The notes beneath the pieces are model-generated. The model did no database searches. It worked only from the letters and a program-made list of their open reading frames with translations, and was not told where the DNA came from. 64,000 nucleotides of DNA. It comes from Flavobacterium cheongpyeongense. Lineage in GTDB: Bacteria; Bacteroidota; Bacteroidia; Flavobacteriales; Flavobacteriaceae. The stretch lies in NCBI RefSeq assembly GCF_003202435.1, contig NZ_QJHK01000014.1, positions 62,001 to 126,000 on the forward strand, written 5' to 3'. The translations under genes were made by a program, and so were the position numbers. This document shows, in pieces, positions 27,550-35,868 of this stretch. Positions within the stretch are counted from its first letter, which is position 1. Each line of letters starts with the position of its first letter.

Positions 27550-27589
27550 CTCTCCTTTAGTCATTTCTCCTTCGTCGAAATGACAATAT
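27550..27589 (-). repeat. REP-like hairpin, right end of the GIY-YIG cassette
   Basis: GTCATTTC (27560-27567) pairs perfectly with GAAATGAC (27577-27584), loop 9. Its reverse complement aligns with 27101-27142 (CATTTCGACGAAGGAGAA against CACTTCGACGGTGGAGAA). Confidence 0.65.
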
Positions 27590-27613
27590 TGTAGATCTTC
27601 AGGGTCAGGCTAT

Positions 27614-27717
27614 TCCAAAACATTCAAAACTTTTAGTCCAAACACAACACCATTTTGCTGTATTCCACCCTCATAAGAATGTACATAATCAACTCTGAAT
27701 AATTTAAATTTACCAAA
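27614..27717 (-). repeat. Displaced copy of the DUF5686 3' end (104-bp direct repeat, left)
   Basis: 102 of 104 bases match 31268-31371, the last 35 codons of the DUF5686 gene, in the same orientation. The copy is still open in frame (KFKLFRVDYVHSY ... GVVFGLKVLNVLE) and ends in its own TAG just outside the repeat. It marks the left boundary of the toxin-bearing segment. Confidence 0.9.
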
Positions 27718-27751
27718 AATGGCTGTCCTTACTTTTCGGACAGCCTCTTTT
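27716..27751. mobile_element. Collapsed IS/MITE end
   Basis: GGCTGTCC-ttactttTC-GGACAGCC with flanking A and T runs. Bases 27729-27751 match the right terminal repeat of the element at 60319-60485 at 22 of 23 positions. Both ends seem present with almost all internal sequence lost. Bases 27752-27842 hold nothing recognisable. Confidence 0.55.
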
Positions 27752-27842
27752 AATTTTCATTTAATTTACTATAAATTATTGATTATGTGCAAATGTTAAA
27801 TAAATTATTGAACCACACAACACATCTGATACTTTTACATTA

Positions 27843-28238
27843 TCAATTATTAGGTAATAAAGCTGGCTGTTGTAATGAAATAATTTCTATATCCTCACAA
27901 CTAAATCCTATACTGCCATTTTCATAATCTTCAATGTAAAAGTTTATATTCTCTAAACCGTGATCAGAAGCATTAATAATATCAAACCCTGATACAAAAT
28001 GTAATCCATTGCCAATAAAATTTAATTTCATATTATTTACATTTTTAAACTCAAAAGTTGCTTCAACAAAATCTTTCGTCAGATCTGGCCACTTAGTCAT
28101 CTCATTTCTAATTTGAAAATATAAAACTATTTTCAAATTATTTTTAGACCAATTCATTTCTTTTATAAAAGCAATATCTGATGGTTCCCAATCACTGTAA
28201 AAATCTCTAATACTTTCTATTTTGTTAATTTGTTTCAT
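27843..28238 (-). CDS. Putative immunity protein next to an orphan toxin
   Basis: 131 residues, cytoplasmic, acidic, with no signal peptide or membrane segment (MKQINKIESIRDFYSDWEPS, ending LQQPALLPNN). I do not recognise a named family. Its position, starting 4 bases inside the 3' end of a polymorphic-toxin-like gene, is that of a cognate immunity protein; function is inferred from context only. Confidence 0.5.
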   Translation of the reverse strand: MKQINKIESIRDFYSDWEPSDIAFIKEMNWSKNNLKIVLYFQIRNEMTKWPDLTKDFVEATFEFKNVNNMKLNFIGNGLHFVSGFDIINASDHGLENINFYIEDYENGSIGFSCEDIEIISLQQPALLPNN

Positions 28239-29152
28239 AATTTTAAAAAAAAGTTAAATACTGATTCTTTTCCATGAGCAAACCCCATACCAAATTCATA
28301 TTGGTGTAAATGTGGCATGGAATGATTACCTGGTCTCATATGAGTTGAATAATCAACTCTAAAAATTTGACGCCCATAATTATCAAATATAACCCGTGAA
28401 GCCTCCGTTCTTCCTGTACGACCGCTCACTCTAAACCAATCGATTCTTGTTGCTCCAGGGCTAATCTGTTTTGGTGCATAATTTGACCAGTATTTAGAAT
28501 AACGAGCCGCTTCATCAGCTTCCATCATTGCGCCATAGCCTCCAGTTTTCACAGCCTTTGTAGCCTTAAGTTCGGATAACGCAACCTTTGCCTCACCAAT
28601 TGAGGATAAAGATGAAACAGCTCCAATTAACCCCCAAACAGCTTCGTCGGTATTAGTTGCTGATCCATTAAGATTTCTCATACTGAAATCCCCCACGCTT
28701 CTTCCCATAAAATACTGACCAGTAGTATTGAACCCATTAAAGAATTCATAGATAAACCTTTCACCAACTTTCCCTTGAGATAGATAGGTCCAGTTAAACC
28801 CAAAACTACTATGTTGAGTTGGCATTTGTATATTAGCATATGTACTCAAATTAGGAGGTGGTCCGTCTCCGCCTCCAAAGCCAAAAAACTTTCCTATATC
28901 TCTCCCAAGAGATTCTATATTTTTACCTACATAGTTAGCTGCTTCTTGTAAATTGCGACCCGTAAATCTACCGATTTCTCCCGCATTTCTTCTAAACCAT
29001 TCTACATTTTGCTTATCTTTAAAAAAGTTAGCTAAAGATCTATAAACACCTCCTTCTATTTGTTGTGTTGTGATTGGTGTCTGAACATCTTCTTCTTCTT
29101 CTTCTTTAGTAGGTGTAATGTAATATTGTTTTGAGCATACTTCGGAGAGCAA
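28235..29152 (-). CDS. Orphan polymorphic-toxin C-terminal module
   Basis: 305 residues. A Glu run (TKEEEEEDVQTP) leads into a pretoxin-like helical, Gly-rich region (about 35-200; GRSVGDFSMRNLNGSATNTD, VWGLIGAVSSLSSIGEAKVA). The C-terminal domain (about 225-305) has RIDWFRVSGRTGRTEASRVI, IFRVDYSTHMRPGNHSMPHL and HQYEFG, with clustered His residues like a nuclease. RHS/Wap-type toxins carry such tails, but no RHS repeats or signal peptide remain here. The apparent start is TTG 29152. It is probably a displaced tail that can recombine onto a full-length toxin. The toxin family is not named with confidence. Confidence 0.6.
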   Translation of the reverse strand: MLSEVCSKQYYITPTKEEEEEDVQTPITTQQIEGGVYRSLANFFKDKQNVEWFRRNAGEIGRFTGRNLQEAANYVGKNIESLGRDIGKFFGFGGGDGPPPNLSTYANIQMPTQHSSFGFNWTYLSQGKVGERFIYEFFNGFNTTGQYFMGRSVGDFSMRNLNGSATNTDEAVWGLIGAVSSLSSIGEAKVALSELKATKAVKTGGYGAMMEADEAARYSKYWSNYAPKQISPGATRIDWFRVSGRTGRTEASRVIFDNYGRQIFRVDYSTHMRPGNHSMPHLHQYEFGMGFAHGKESVFNFFLKL

Positions 29153-29163
29153 GGGCGGTATTA

Positions 29164-29823
29164 TTATCCAAAGAGATAATCATACAATATGTTTTTATCT
29201 AAACTAATGTCTTTTTTAAGTGGTGTCATGATAAAGATGTATCCTTCATTTTCAACCGTGTAGAACAACACATTTGCATTCAAACTTTTTAATCCATAAT
29301 ATTCTATTTTGCTATATATTACTTTTGTGTCTTCGCTATTGATTTTTATAACGTATTTATTAAAATTCAGATCAAAGCTTTTGATGGTATCATTATTTAC
29401 TTGGTAGTTTACCTCTTTATCCGAAAAAAAATCAATTCGATTAATTTTATGGGCATCTTTAAATACTTCTGTACTCAAATTAACTTCGTATAATCCTTCG
29501 TCAATAGTAGAAAAATAGCCGGATGTAGGATAGTTATTTGATTGATGATGATTAAAAGTATAATTCTTAGAAATATTTTTAAGTTTTATTACTATTAACG
29601 AATACTTAGACTGAATTTCAAATTGTGAAACAATAGAATCGTTCTTTATTGTATAGCTGCCAATACAAACATTGTCTTTCTTGAAGGGTAGCAAGTTTTT
29701 TATTTTTATACTTTTGTTTGGAACAAAATTCATTTCATTCATTAAATTCATTTCATTTTTAATTATTTGTTTTTTGCAACCTAAAAAAAGGACAACCAAT
29801 AATATGACACAGATAATTCTCAT
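29164..29823 (-). CDS. Lipoprotein, possible immunity protein
   Basis: 219 residues with a lipobox VLFLGC (Cys 16), then a Lys/Asn-rich beta-type protein (VCIGSYTIKNDSIVSQFEIQ, ending DKNILYDYLFG). No family is recognised. It lies between two orphan toxin tails on the same strand, so it may be the immunity partner of the preceding fragment at 29862; a lipoprotein would protect in the periplasm. This is inference from position. Confidence 0.5.
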   Translation of the reverse strand: MRIICVILLVVLFLGCKKQIIKNEMNLMNEMNFVPNKSIKIKNLLPFKKDNVCIGSYTIKNDSIVSQFEIQSKYSLIVIKLKNISKNYTFNHHQSNNYPTSGYFSTIDEGLYEVNLSTEVFKDAHKINRIDFFSDKEVNYQVNNDTIKSFDLNFNKYVIKINSEDTKVIYSKIEYYGLKSLNANVLFYTVENEGYIFIMTPLKKDISLDKNILYDYLFG

Positions 29824-29861
29824 AGATTTTTTTTTAAAGTGAAGTTATTTAATTTTTATAA

Positions 29862-30113
29862 TTAAAATGCAAGGTTATAAATAATTACTGCCGCTTCTTC
29901 TATTTCTGTTTCTTCTGCCAAAAGAGGTATCGTCTCTGGTTGAAAAATACTCAACACAAATTTACCTATTAGCAAGGCAGTCTCACCGCCAGGTCTAAAA
30001 GCAGCATCAAAGCCTCCACTTCTTCCATTTTTGCCCCTAATATTGTAGTGATAACCTACTCCATCTTTACCGAAACTAAATCCTGTTGAAACATGATCAT
30101 CAGAAGGTACCAT
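29862..30113 (-). pseudogene. Second orphan toxin-tail fragment
   Basis: 83 residues: MVPSDDHVSTGFSFGKDGVG, then YHYNIRGKNGRSGGFDAAFR and a hydrophobic end. The Gly/Asn-rich core resembles the extreme C-terminus of RHS-type secreted proteins of Flavobacteria. It has no signal peptide and is too short to be a complete toxin. It probably marks an earlier generation of displaced tail. Confidence 0.4.
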
Positions 30114-30170
30114 AAAATCTTAATCTATAATCCTTTGGTCTGTAATTTAGATTGTACCGTCCTAAATTAA

Positions 30171-31137
30171 ACCTAAATTCCGCATTAGAAAATAATTATT
30201 AAATTGAACTTTAAAATCCTAATGCTTGGCATTAGAAAATCAGTACCATGGAATTTGATATATCCTACACCAGTAAAGAGATTACGCCATGGGGCGGAAT
30301 GGTCTTCTTAAAACAAATGTTGCAGAAAATTGGATTTAGAGAACATATTTCTAAATGCGAAGATTTACCACAGCCTAAATCCAACAGAGGTCATAAAGTC
30401 ACTACGATAATTGAGGCATTTATCACCAGTGTTTGGTGCGGAGCAAATCGTTTTATGCACACCGAAGTTACTCGTCATGATATTGCTTTGGGGAAGATGT
30501 TCGATTGGAAAGAAATCCCTGAGCAGGATACTTACAAAAGATTTTTCAGCAAATTCAACCAAGCCACCAATCATAATGTGAGTAATCATTTTTACTCGTG
30601 GATTTTTGATAATTTCAAATTCGATAATTTTACCTTAGATATTAATTCTTCTGTAATGACACGCTATGGCAAACAGGAAGGAGCAAAAAAAGGATACAAT
30701 CCGGCCAAAAGAGGAGGAGTTTCGCATCATCCCTTGATTGCTTTTATTGACGATGTAAAACGGGTTGCCAATATGTGGCTTCGAAGCGGCGATACTTCTT
30801 CTTCAAATAATTTTTTATCTTTTCTAGAAGATACTTTGTCTAAATTGAAAAACAAAACAGTAGGTTTTATAAGGCTTGACAGCGGCTTTGACTTTTGCAA
30901 TGATTGCCTATAACCTTATGGCACTTTTTAGAACTTTTATCCTCCAGGAGAAAACACAAAAAACATTAGCAACATTGAGATACAGAACTTTTGCCATTGG
31001 AGCCTATTTTGAAAAACAAAACGACAAATTGGTATTAAAAATTGCTCTCAACAAAAAACGAAGGGCATGGTTTAGCGGTCTTTGGAATTATTCGAAAATT
31101 TAAATTATCCTTTTGAAATCCCTACTGCGTAATTTGA
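30171..31137 (+). mobile_element. IS1380-like insertion sequence remnant
   Basis: Imperfect end repeats are suggested by CTAAATTCCGCATTAG (about 30173-30188) and CTACTGCGTAATTTG (31122-31136) around a transposase gene. The element is under 1 kb because the middle of the transposase is deleted. Ends are approximate; target duplications were not found. Confidence 0.6.
30248..31132 (+). pseudogene. IS1380-like DDE transposase, internally deleted
   Basis: The N-terminal 210 residues are intact (MEFDISYTSKEITPWGGMVF; first catalytic Asp in TLDINSSVMTRYGKQEGAKK; KTVGFIRLDSGF). At 30885 this jumps, out of frame, to the C-terminal part (FAMIAYNLMALFRTFILQEK, TLATLRYRTFAIGAYFEKQN, LNKKRRAWFSGLWNYS). 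A second shift near 31095 hides the end NLNYPFEIPTA. The central part with the remaining acidic residues is missing, so it cannot be active. Bases 31138-31263 hold no recognised gene. Confidence 0.8.
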
Positions 31138-31263
31138 ATTTAAAAAATATAAACCATAAAAACATCAGTTACACAATCCGGTTGCATAACATTAAAACAT
31201 TTTGGGATGTGATTTATCAAAAGATCGAAAATGACAAAATGAGGTTTTTTGAAAAAGGGATGT

Positions 31264-33753
31264 TTAATCCAAAACATTCAAAACTTTTAGTCCAAACACA
31301 ACACCATTTTGCTGTATTCCACCCTGATAAGAATGTACATAATCAACCCTGAATAATTTAAATTTACCAAAGCCTAAATTGTCTAAACCAACAGTAAATT
31401 CAGAATAGGGATTTCTGTCCGGAATTGCCAAAGAATGAAATCCAATATTCATCGTTGATTTTAATAAATTCAATAACGGAATCTTATTCATGATAAATCC
31501 GGTATCATTGTGTTCTAAATGCATTTCAAAATAACGGTCATTTGTACTGTTTGTGTAGTAAGGCATTAAGTTAAAAACATTCAGATAACGGTCAGCGGTT
31601 CCTATGTGCGTTTGGTTTCCGTTAAAATGTTTGAAATCCATGAAAGCAATATTTTCTGCATTAAAGAACTTTCCAGCTTTAAAAGTCATGCCGAGGAGAC
31701 CTTTGTTTCCTAATGATAAATCGTATAGTACAGAGGTACCGATTTTCTCAAATTCGTATTTTTTTTCGCTGGCGGCAAAGGCTTTTTCAAATGCTAAAAA
31801 TACAGTTGGATATTTTTCATTTTTAATATTATATCTTCCATCAGGTCTTGAAATATATTTATTCCCGAAATTGATTCTGGCATTCAATGCGCTTTTAAAC
31901 AAATGATGCGAGGCAAAAGCGGGATTGCTAAAATCATCCGGAGCTAAAGGATTGTTTGAAGAATAAATGTCATCTTTTTTAAAGAAAGAATAATCAGTTG
32001 TGTTAAAGAGCGGTTTTCGCTGTTCGTAAGCAATTTTAGCATTCAGGTTTATTCCGTTTGCAACATCCTGACCGTAGTTAATCTGAGCGAATTCCAGGTT
32101 GTACAGCTTTATATAATTGTTTCTAAAAAACAACGAACTTATTGAATTAACAAATTTGGTAATAGGTGCGGCTCCGTTAAACTGAGCGGTTTTTGTTCCG
32201 CCTGAAACCCAGATTGAAGCATAATTGATAGTGTTAAAACGATGGTTCAATTCTGCCGTTACACGTAAACGTTCGTCTGAAAAACCGTAATTTAAGGTTG
32301 TACTTACAGAAGTGCTTTTCCCATTCTCGTCATTCCATTTTTTAAAAGAAAAACCGGAATCTAAATTGAACCCCTGAACAGTATTAAAACTTAAAGAACT
32401 TACGTTTAACAGACCTTTATAGTCAAATGAATATTTTTTGAATGTGTTTTTGTAATCGTAGCCCATCAAAATATCCCAAATCTTAAACGTATTGTTTTTG
32501 GTATCAATCGAATCGGTATATTTTCTGGATTTTCGAATAGTCAGTAGGCTGTCTTTTTTAGTGTAATCATTGCTTTCTTCAATTGTCAGCGGAATTGGGC
32601 GGATTTCGTTCCAAAAAGCATTGTCTTTTTGATTCGCATTGGCTTCAAAAGCTACAATTTCATTACTAAAGGTTTTTTTCTCAAACGAATTCGGGAATTC
32701 ATAATTCGAATAAATATAATTGAAATTTCCGGAGAATTTAATCCCGAAAATACCGGCATTGAACGAAAGTGTCTGTGCATTTTTAGACCAGATTTTATTT
32801 TTTGCATTATAGCTGAAACTTTGTTTTAAGGTCATGGTTTCAGTAAATTCATTTTTCATTCGGTATCCCTTAATGTCTAAATCTATGGCATAAAGTGCAA
32901 AACTATCATCGACAATATAAATGTAACCTTCAAAAACAGGTTCCTTATCACGTTTTGGTGTTACTTTAATTTTATTGACTTGTTGCTTGTTGTCATCATA
33001 AAAAGTACCCTCAAGTTTGTATTTGTAGTAATTGAAAGCATTGTCTGCAATAGGAGAAATGAGTTTTACATCAAAATCTAAAGTGTTGTCATAAAAATCA
33101 TAAGTTGATAAGGCAGCGGTATTATAGCTGTATCCTCTGTTGTTTCCGGAGATTTTAGAAGCAATGATTTTCTCTTTTAATTTATCCGGTTTTTCAAAAG
33201 TGATTTTCGAAATAGTCTCCGATAAATATAAAATTCCGGTTCCGGTTGAATCAAGATTAGAAGACATATCTTCGCCCAAATCTACTTTTTGTCCCAAAAT
33301 TTTCTTCGGAAGATCTTTGACTTTAAACATTCCTTTCGAATAAAAATCAGCGGTATAACGTGCCGTTTTTGCTGAGTTTTCCTTTTTGTTTGCAATGGCA
33401 CTTTTTATGATGGCATTTGCAGGATTGTTTTTTGGGTCAATAATAACTTCATTTAATGCAAGACTTTCTTCCTGCATTTTAACATCAAGGGTTACTGTTT
33501 CGGATCCAGAAGAAACAGCTATTTTTTGTGTTTTAAAACCCAGATACTGAAATACAATCTTGTTTTTTCCAACTTCTTTTACACTGAGTTGGTATTTACC
33601 CTGTTCGTTTGAAGTTGTACCTGAATACGTGTTTTCTTCAAAAATTGAAACAAAAGGCAGTGGATTTCCCTTTTCATCGGTTATCGTTCCCTTAATTTGG
33701 GCAAAGCTTGAAATTGAAAAAAATAAAAAGGCGAATAAGATATAGTTTTTCAT
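31264..33753 (-). CDS. DUF5686 outer-membrane protein with carboxypeptidase-like domain
   Basis: 829 residues from ATG 33753; the GTG six codons upstream is less likely because the signal peptide begins MKNYILFAFLFFSISSFAQ. Residues about 20-105 form a CarboxypepD_reg-like beta-sandwich (IKGTITDEKGNPLPFVSIFE). The rest is a DUF5686 region with many amphipathic strands and an outer-membrane barrel end. This family resembles TonB-receptor-like barrels without a plug; the substrate is unknown. Its last 35 codons are duplicated at 27614-27717, showing that the adjoining island is bounded by this gene's 3' end. Confidence 0.85.
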   Translation of the reverse strand: MKNYILFAFLFFSISSFAQIKGTITDEKGNPLPFVSIFEENTYSGTTSNEQGKYQLSVKEVGKNKIVFQYLGFKTQKIAVSSGSETVTLDVKMQEESLALNEVIIDPKNNPANAIIKSAIANKKENSAKTARYTADFYSKGMFKVKDLPKKILGQKVDLGEDMSSNLDSTGTGILYLSETISKITFEKPDKLKEKIIASKISGNNRGYSYNTAALSTYDFYDNTLDFDVKLISPIADNAFNYYKYKLEGTFYDDNKQQVNKIKVTPKRDKEPVFEGYIYIVDDSFALYAIDLDIKGYRMKNEFTETMTLKQSFSYNAKNKIWSKNAQTLSFNAGIFGIKFSGNFNYIYSNYEFPNSFEKKTFSNEIVAFEANANQKDNAFWNEIRPIPLTIEESNDYTKKDSLLTIRKSRKYTDSIDTKNNTFKIWDILMGYDYKNTFKKYSFDYKGLLNVSSLSFNTVQGFNLDSGFSFKKWNDENGKSTSVSTTLNYGFSDERLRVTAELNHRFNTINYASIWVSGGTKTAQFNGAAPITKFVNSISSLFFRNNYIKLYNLEFAQINYGQDVANGINLNAKIAYEQRKPLFNTTDYSFFKKDDIYSSNNPLAPDDFSNPAFASHHLFKSALNARINFGNKYISRPDGRYNIKNEKYPTVFLAFEKAFAASEKKYEFEKIGTSVLYDLSLGNKGLLGMTFKAGKFFNAENIAFMDFKHFNGNQTHIGTADRYLNVFNLMPYYTNSTNDRYFEMHLEHNDTGFIMNKIPLLNLLKSTMNIGFHSLAIPDRNPYSEFTVGLDNLGFGKFKLFRVDYVHSYQGGIQQNGVVFGLKVLNVLD
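31268..31371 (-). repeat. 104-bp direct repeat, right copy (in DUF5686)
   Basis: Lies within the 3' end of the DUF5686 gene; 102/104 identical to 27614-27717. The spacing is 3,654 bp. Confidence 0.9.
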
Positions 33754-33823
33754 GAGCGTTTTTTCTCTCACAAAAATAAAATAACTTATAAGTGTGGCTA
33801 TTAATAATTTGTTAAATAGTGAA

Positions 33824-34237
33824 TTAAAAAAAGGACTGAATCGCCAGTTCGTAGCTTTTTAATCCAAAACCTAAAATAACGCCTTTTGCATTTCCGGATA
33901 AATACGATTGATGTCTGAAGCTTTCGCGCGCGTAGGTATTCGAAATATGAACTTCAATTACCGGAGTTGTTACTGCTTTCATGGCATCGCCAAGACCAAT
34001 TGAAGTGTGGGTATAAGCACCTGCATTCAAAATAATCCCGTCATAAGTAAAACCAACTTCCTGAATTTTCCCAATCAGTTCACCTTCAATATTACTTTGG
34101 TAATAGGAAAGTTCCACATTTGGAAATTTGCGTTCCAATATTTCAAAATAATCTTCAAAAGTTTGGCTTCCGTAGACTTCAGGTTCTCTTTTTCCTAAAA
34201 GATTCAAATTGGGTCCGTTGATAATAGCGATTTTCAT
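33824..34237 (-). CDS. aroQ: Type II 3-dehydroquinate dehydratase
   Basis: 137 residues, short but complete for the type II enzyme. Motifs: IAIINGPNLNLLGKREPEVY (catalytic Arg/Tyr loop), YYQSNIEGELIGKIQEVG, LNAGAYTHTSIGLGDAMKAV (catalytic His) and EVHISNTYARESFRHQSYLS. It dehydrates 3-dehydroquinate in the shikimate pathway. It lies 71 bp before DUF5686 in the direction of transcription, but the two look functionally unrelated. Confidence 0.96.
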   Translation of the reverse strand: MKIAIINGPNLNLLGKREPEVYGSQTFEDYFEILERKFPNVELSYYQSNIEGELIGKIQEVGFTYDGIILNAGAYTHTSIGLGDAMKAVTTPVIEVHISNTYARESFRHQSYLSGNAKGVILGFGLKSYELAIQSFF

Positions 34238-34314
34238 AAATAATTCGATTTAATTAAGGTGGCTTGAATCCATTTTACATTTTACAGAAACCCTCTCACG
34301 CAGTTTGTAAAAAT

Positions 34315-34350
34315 AAAAAAAACCGTCCTGATTATTAGAACGGTTTTTAT
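34315..34350 (-). terminator. Terminator of the PorT-like gene
   Basis: AAAAACCGTTC pairs with the GACGGTTTTTT arm on the minus strand and is followed by an extended T run, 20 bases after the stop codon at 34370. Confidence 0.78.
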
Positions 34351-34369
34351 AAAAATATGTGATATTCTT

Positions 34370-34930
34370 TTAGAACATAAATCCTGCAGACAATTGTATT
34401 GTTGAATTTTTAACATCCGCATTTTTTGACGCTTCTGTTAACCCTAAGCCGTAACGCCCCTGAACAAAAAGATTTTTTGTAATTTTAAAACCCAATCCGG
34501 CATTAACACCAAATTCGAAGGTTTCTGCATCTCCCAGTTCTACATTGTCTTTTTCACTTAATAAAAAGGAAGCTTGCGGACCAACTTCGAGGCTAAAAGA
34601 ATCGGTTAAATAAAATTTAGCCATTACTGGTATAGATAAGTAACCTAATTCATTTTTAAACTCAGTTATTGCATTTTTATAGCTTGCTCCCTGTGTTGAA
34701 TACAAAAGCTCAGGCTGAACAGCAAATCTGTCTAATAGTTTGATTTCTGCAACAAGCCCTGCATGATAACTCGTAATCCCATCTTTGTTGAAGTTTTCTC
34801 CATCAAATGTTGCATCCCCGGTTTGATTTGCAAAGTTAACCCCCGCTTTCACCCCGATTTTTAATAATTGTGCCTGAATCGTTGCTGAGGTGGCGATAAA
34901 CAAAACCACCGCTAAAAAAACTTTTTTCAT
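34370..34930 (-). CDS. Outer-membrane beta-barrel protein, PorT-like
   Basis: 186 residues from ATG 34930 (MKKVFLAVVLFIATSATIQA signal peptide); the ORF extends 10 codons further but the signal peptide decides the start. The mature protein has the OMP_b-brl_2 pattern (LKIGVKAGVNFANQTGDATF, FAVQPELLYSTQGASY, LSIPVMAKFYLTDSFSLEVG) and a terminal Phe (LSAGFMF). It is a small eight-stranded barrel. Specific function unknown. Confidence 0.85.
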   Translation of the reverse strand: MKKVFLAVVLFIATSATIQAQLLKIGVKAGVNFANQTGDATFDGENFNKDGITSYHAGLVAEIKLLDRFAVQPELLYSTQGASYKNAITEFKNELGYLSIPVMAKFYLTDSFSLEVGPQASFLLSEKDNVELGDAETFEFGVNAGLGFKITKNLFVQGRYGLGLTEASKNADVKNSTIQLSAGFMF

Positions 34931-35280
34931 AATGTTAAAATTTAAGATTTGATTGTACAAAGTAATGCAAATAAAAACTCAAAAGGATTATAATTATTGT
35001 TTGTTTGCGTTTCAAAATTTCCATTTTTCATTCACTCAATTAATGAAAAATACATTCATTCATCTTAAAAAGAAAGAATTTTACTAATAATATTAATATT
35101 TTTTATCTAACTGTTTTTAGTGATATTTAAAAATGTAATCGTTTGACTTTAAGTTTTTTGTTTATTTTAACAGGATTTTTTAAACTAAATTAATGAATTA
35201 TTTAATATTAATATTTGGTTTGTTGATCTTTATTAACATAGCTTTGCGCCACTAAATAATCATTAATTTATCAAAAAAAA
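34931..35280. other. Intergenic region between two divergent barrel genes
   Basis: 350 bases, very AT-rich. It holds the promoter element TAGCTTTG at 35239-35246 for the plus-strand gene. I found no clear element for the minus-strand gene. Confidence 0.5.
35239..35246 (+). promoter_or_regulatory. -7 promoter element of the small barrel gene
   Basis: TAGCTTTG, with a TTG 21 bases upstream (35215-35217), 34 bases before the ATG at 35281. Confidence 0.6.
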
Positions 35281-35787
35281 ATGAAAAAAATTATTTTATC
35301 AGCCATCGCAGTTATGGCTTTTGGATTTGCTAATGCACAAGAACAAACAGCAAAAGGAAAATGGTTAATTGAAGCTAACACAGGTTTCGGAAATGGTGTT
35401 GGAAGTACTCAATTTGGTTTAGTTTCATCTGATGGTACTACAGAATGGAATATTGGAGCAGAAGGTGGTTACTTTGTAGCTGATAATTTAGCTGTGAAGT
35501 TAGGTTTAGGTTACGGAGACGATGGAGAAGATTTTAGCACTTTTGCTTACAAAGTAGGTGCTAAATATTATATCGCAAACAAATTCCCAGTTGAACTTTC
35601 TTATAACGGAGTAGATAATAAAGATTGGGATGAAAATCCTTCTTACGTTGGAATTCAAGGTGGATATGCTATCTTTTTAGGATCAAATGTTTCTATTGAG
35701 CCAGGTGTTCGTTATAATCATTCATTAAATGATGATTATTTTGAAAGTGCTTTCCAATTCAATGTTGGATTTGCTTTACACTTCTAA
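35281..35787 (+). CDS. Small outer-membrane beta-barrel protein
   Basis: 168 residues with signal peptide MKKIILSAIAVMAFGFANAQ. The mature part alternates aromatic and small residues as in OmpX/OmpW-like barrels (WNIGAEGGYFVADNLAVKLG, VGAKYYIANKFPVELSY, NVSIEPGVRYNHSLND) and ends FNVGFALHF with a terminal Phe. It is probably an abundant porin-like or structural barrel; function unknown. It has its own promoter and a terminator. Confidence 0.85.
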   Translation: MKKIILSAIAVMAFGFANAQEQTAKGKWLIEANTGFGNGVGSTQFGLVSSDGTTEWNIGAEGGYFVADNLAVKLGLGYGDDGEDFSTFAYKVGAKYYIANKFPVELSYNGVDNKDWDENPSYVGIQGGYAIFLGSNVSIEPGVRYNHSLNDDYFESAFQFNVGFALHF

Positions 35788-35809
35788 TAAAAGAAAATAT
35801 TTATATTTT

Positions 35810-35838
35810 AAAACCTTCCCTAATCCGGAAGGTTTTTT
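35810..35838 (+). terminator. Terminator of the small barrel gene
   Basis: A perfect 10-bp stem AAAACCTTCC / GGAAGGTTTT with a T run. Confidence 0.85.
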
Positions 35839-35868
35839 TATGCTCAAAAATTACGTTCCTTTGTAGAT

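Noticed and set aside
31113..31352. 79-residue ORF after the IS
   Set aside because: It runs through the IS end and antisense of the DUF5686 3' end; no family pattern, so likely a chance ORF.
35133..35147. TGTAATCGTTTGAC upstream of a barrel gene, like the LacI-type operator
   Set aside because: Only the left half fits and the locus is unrelated to pectin; likely chance in AT-rich DNA.
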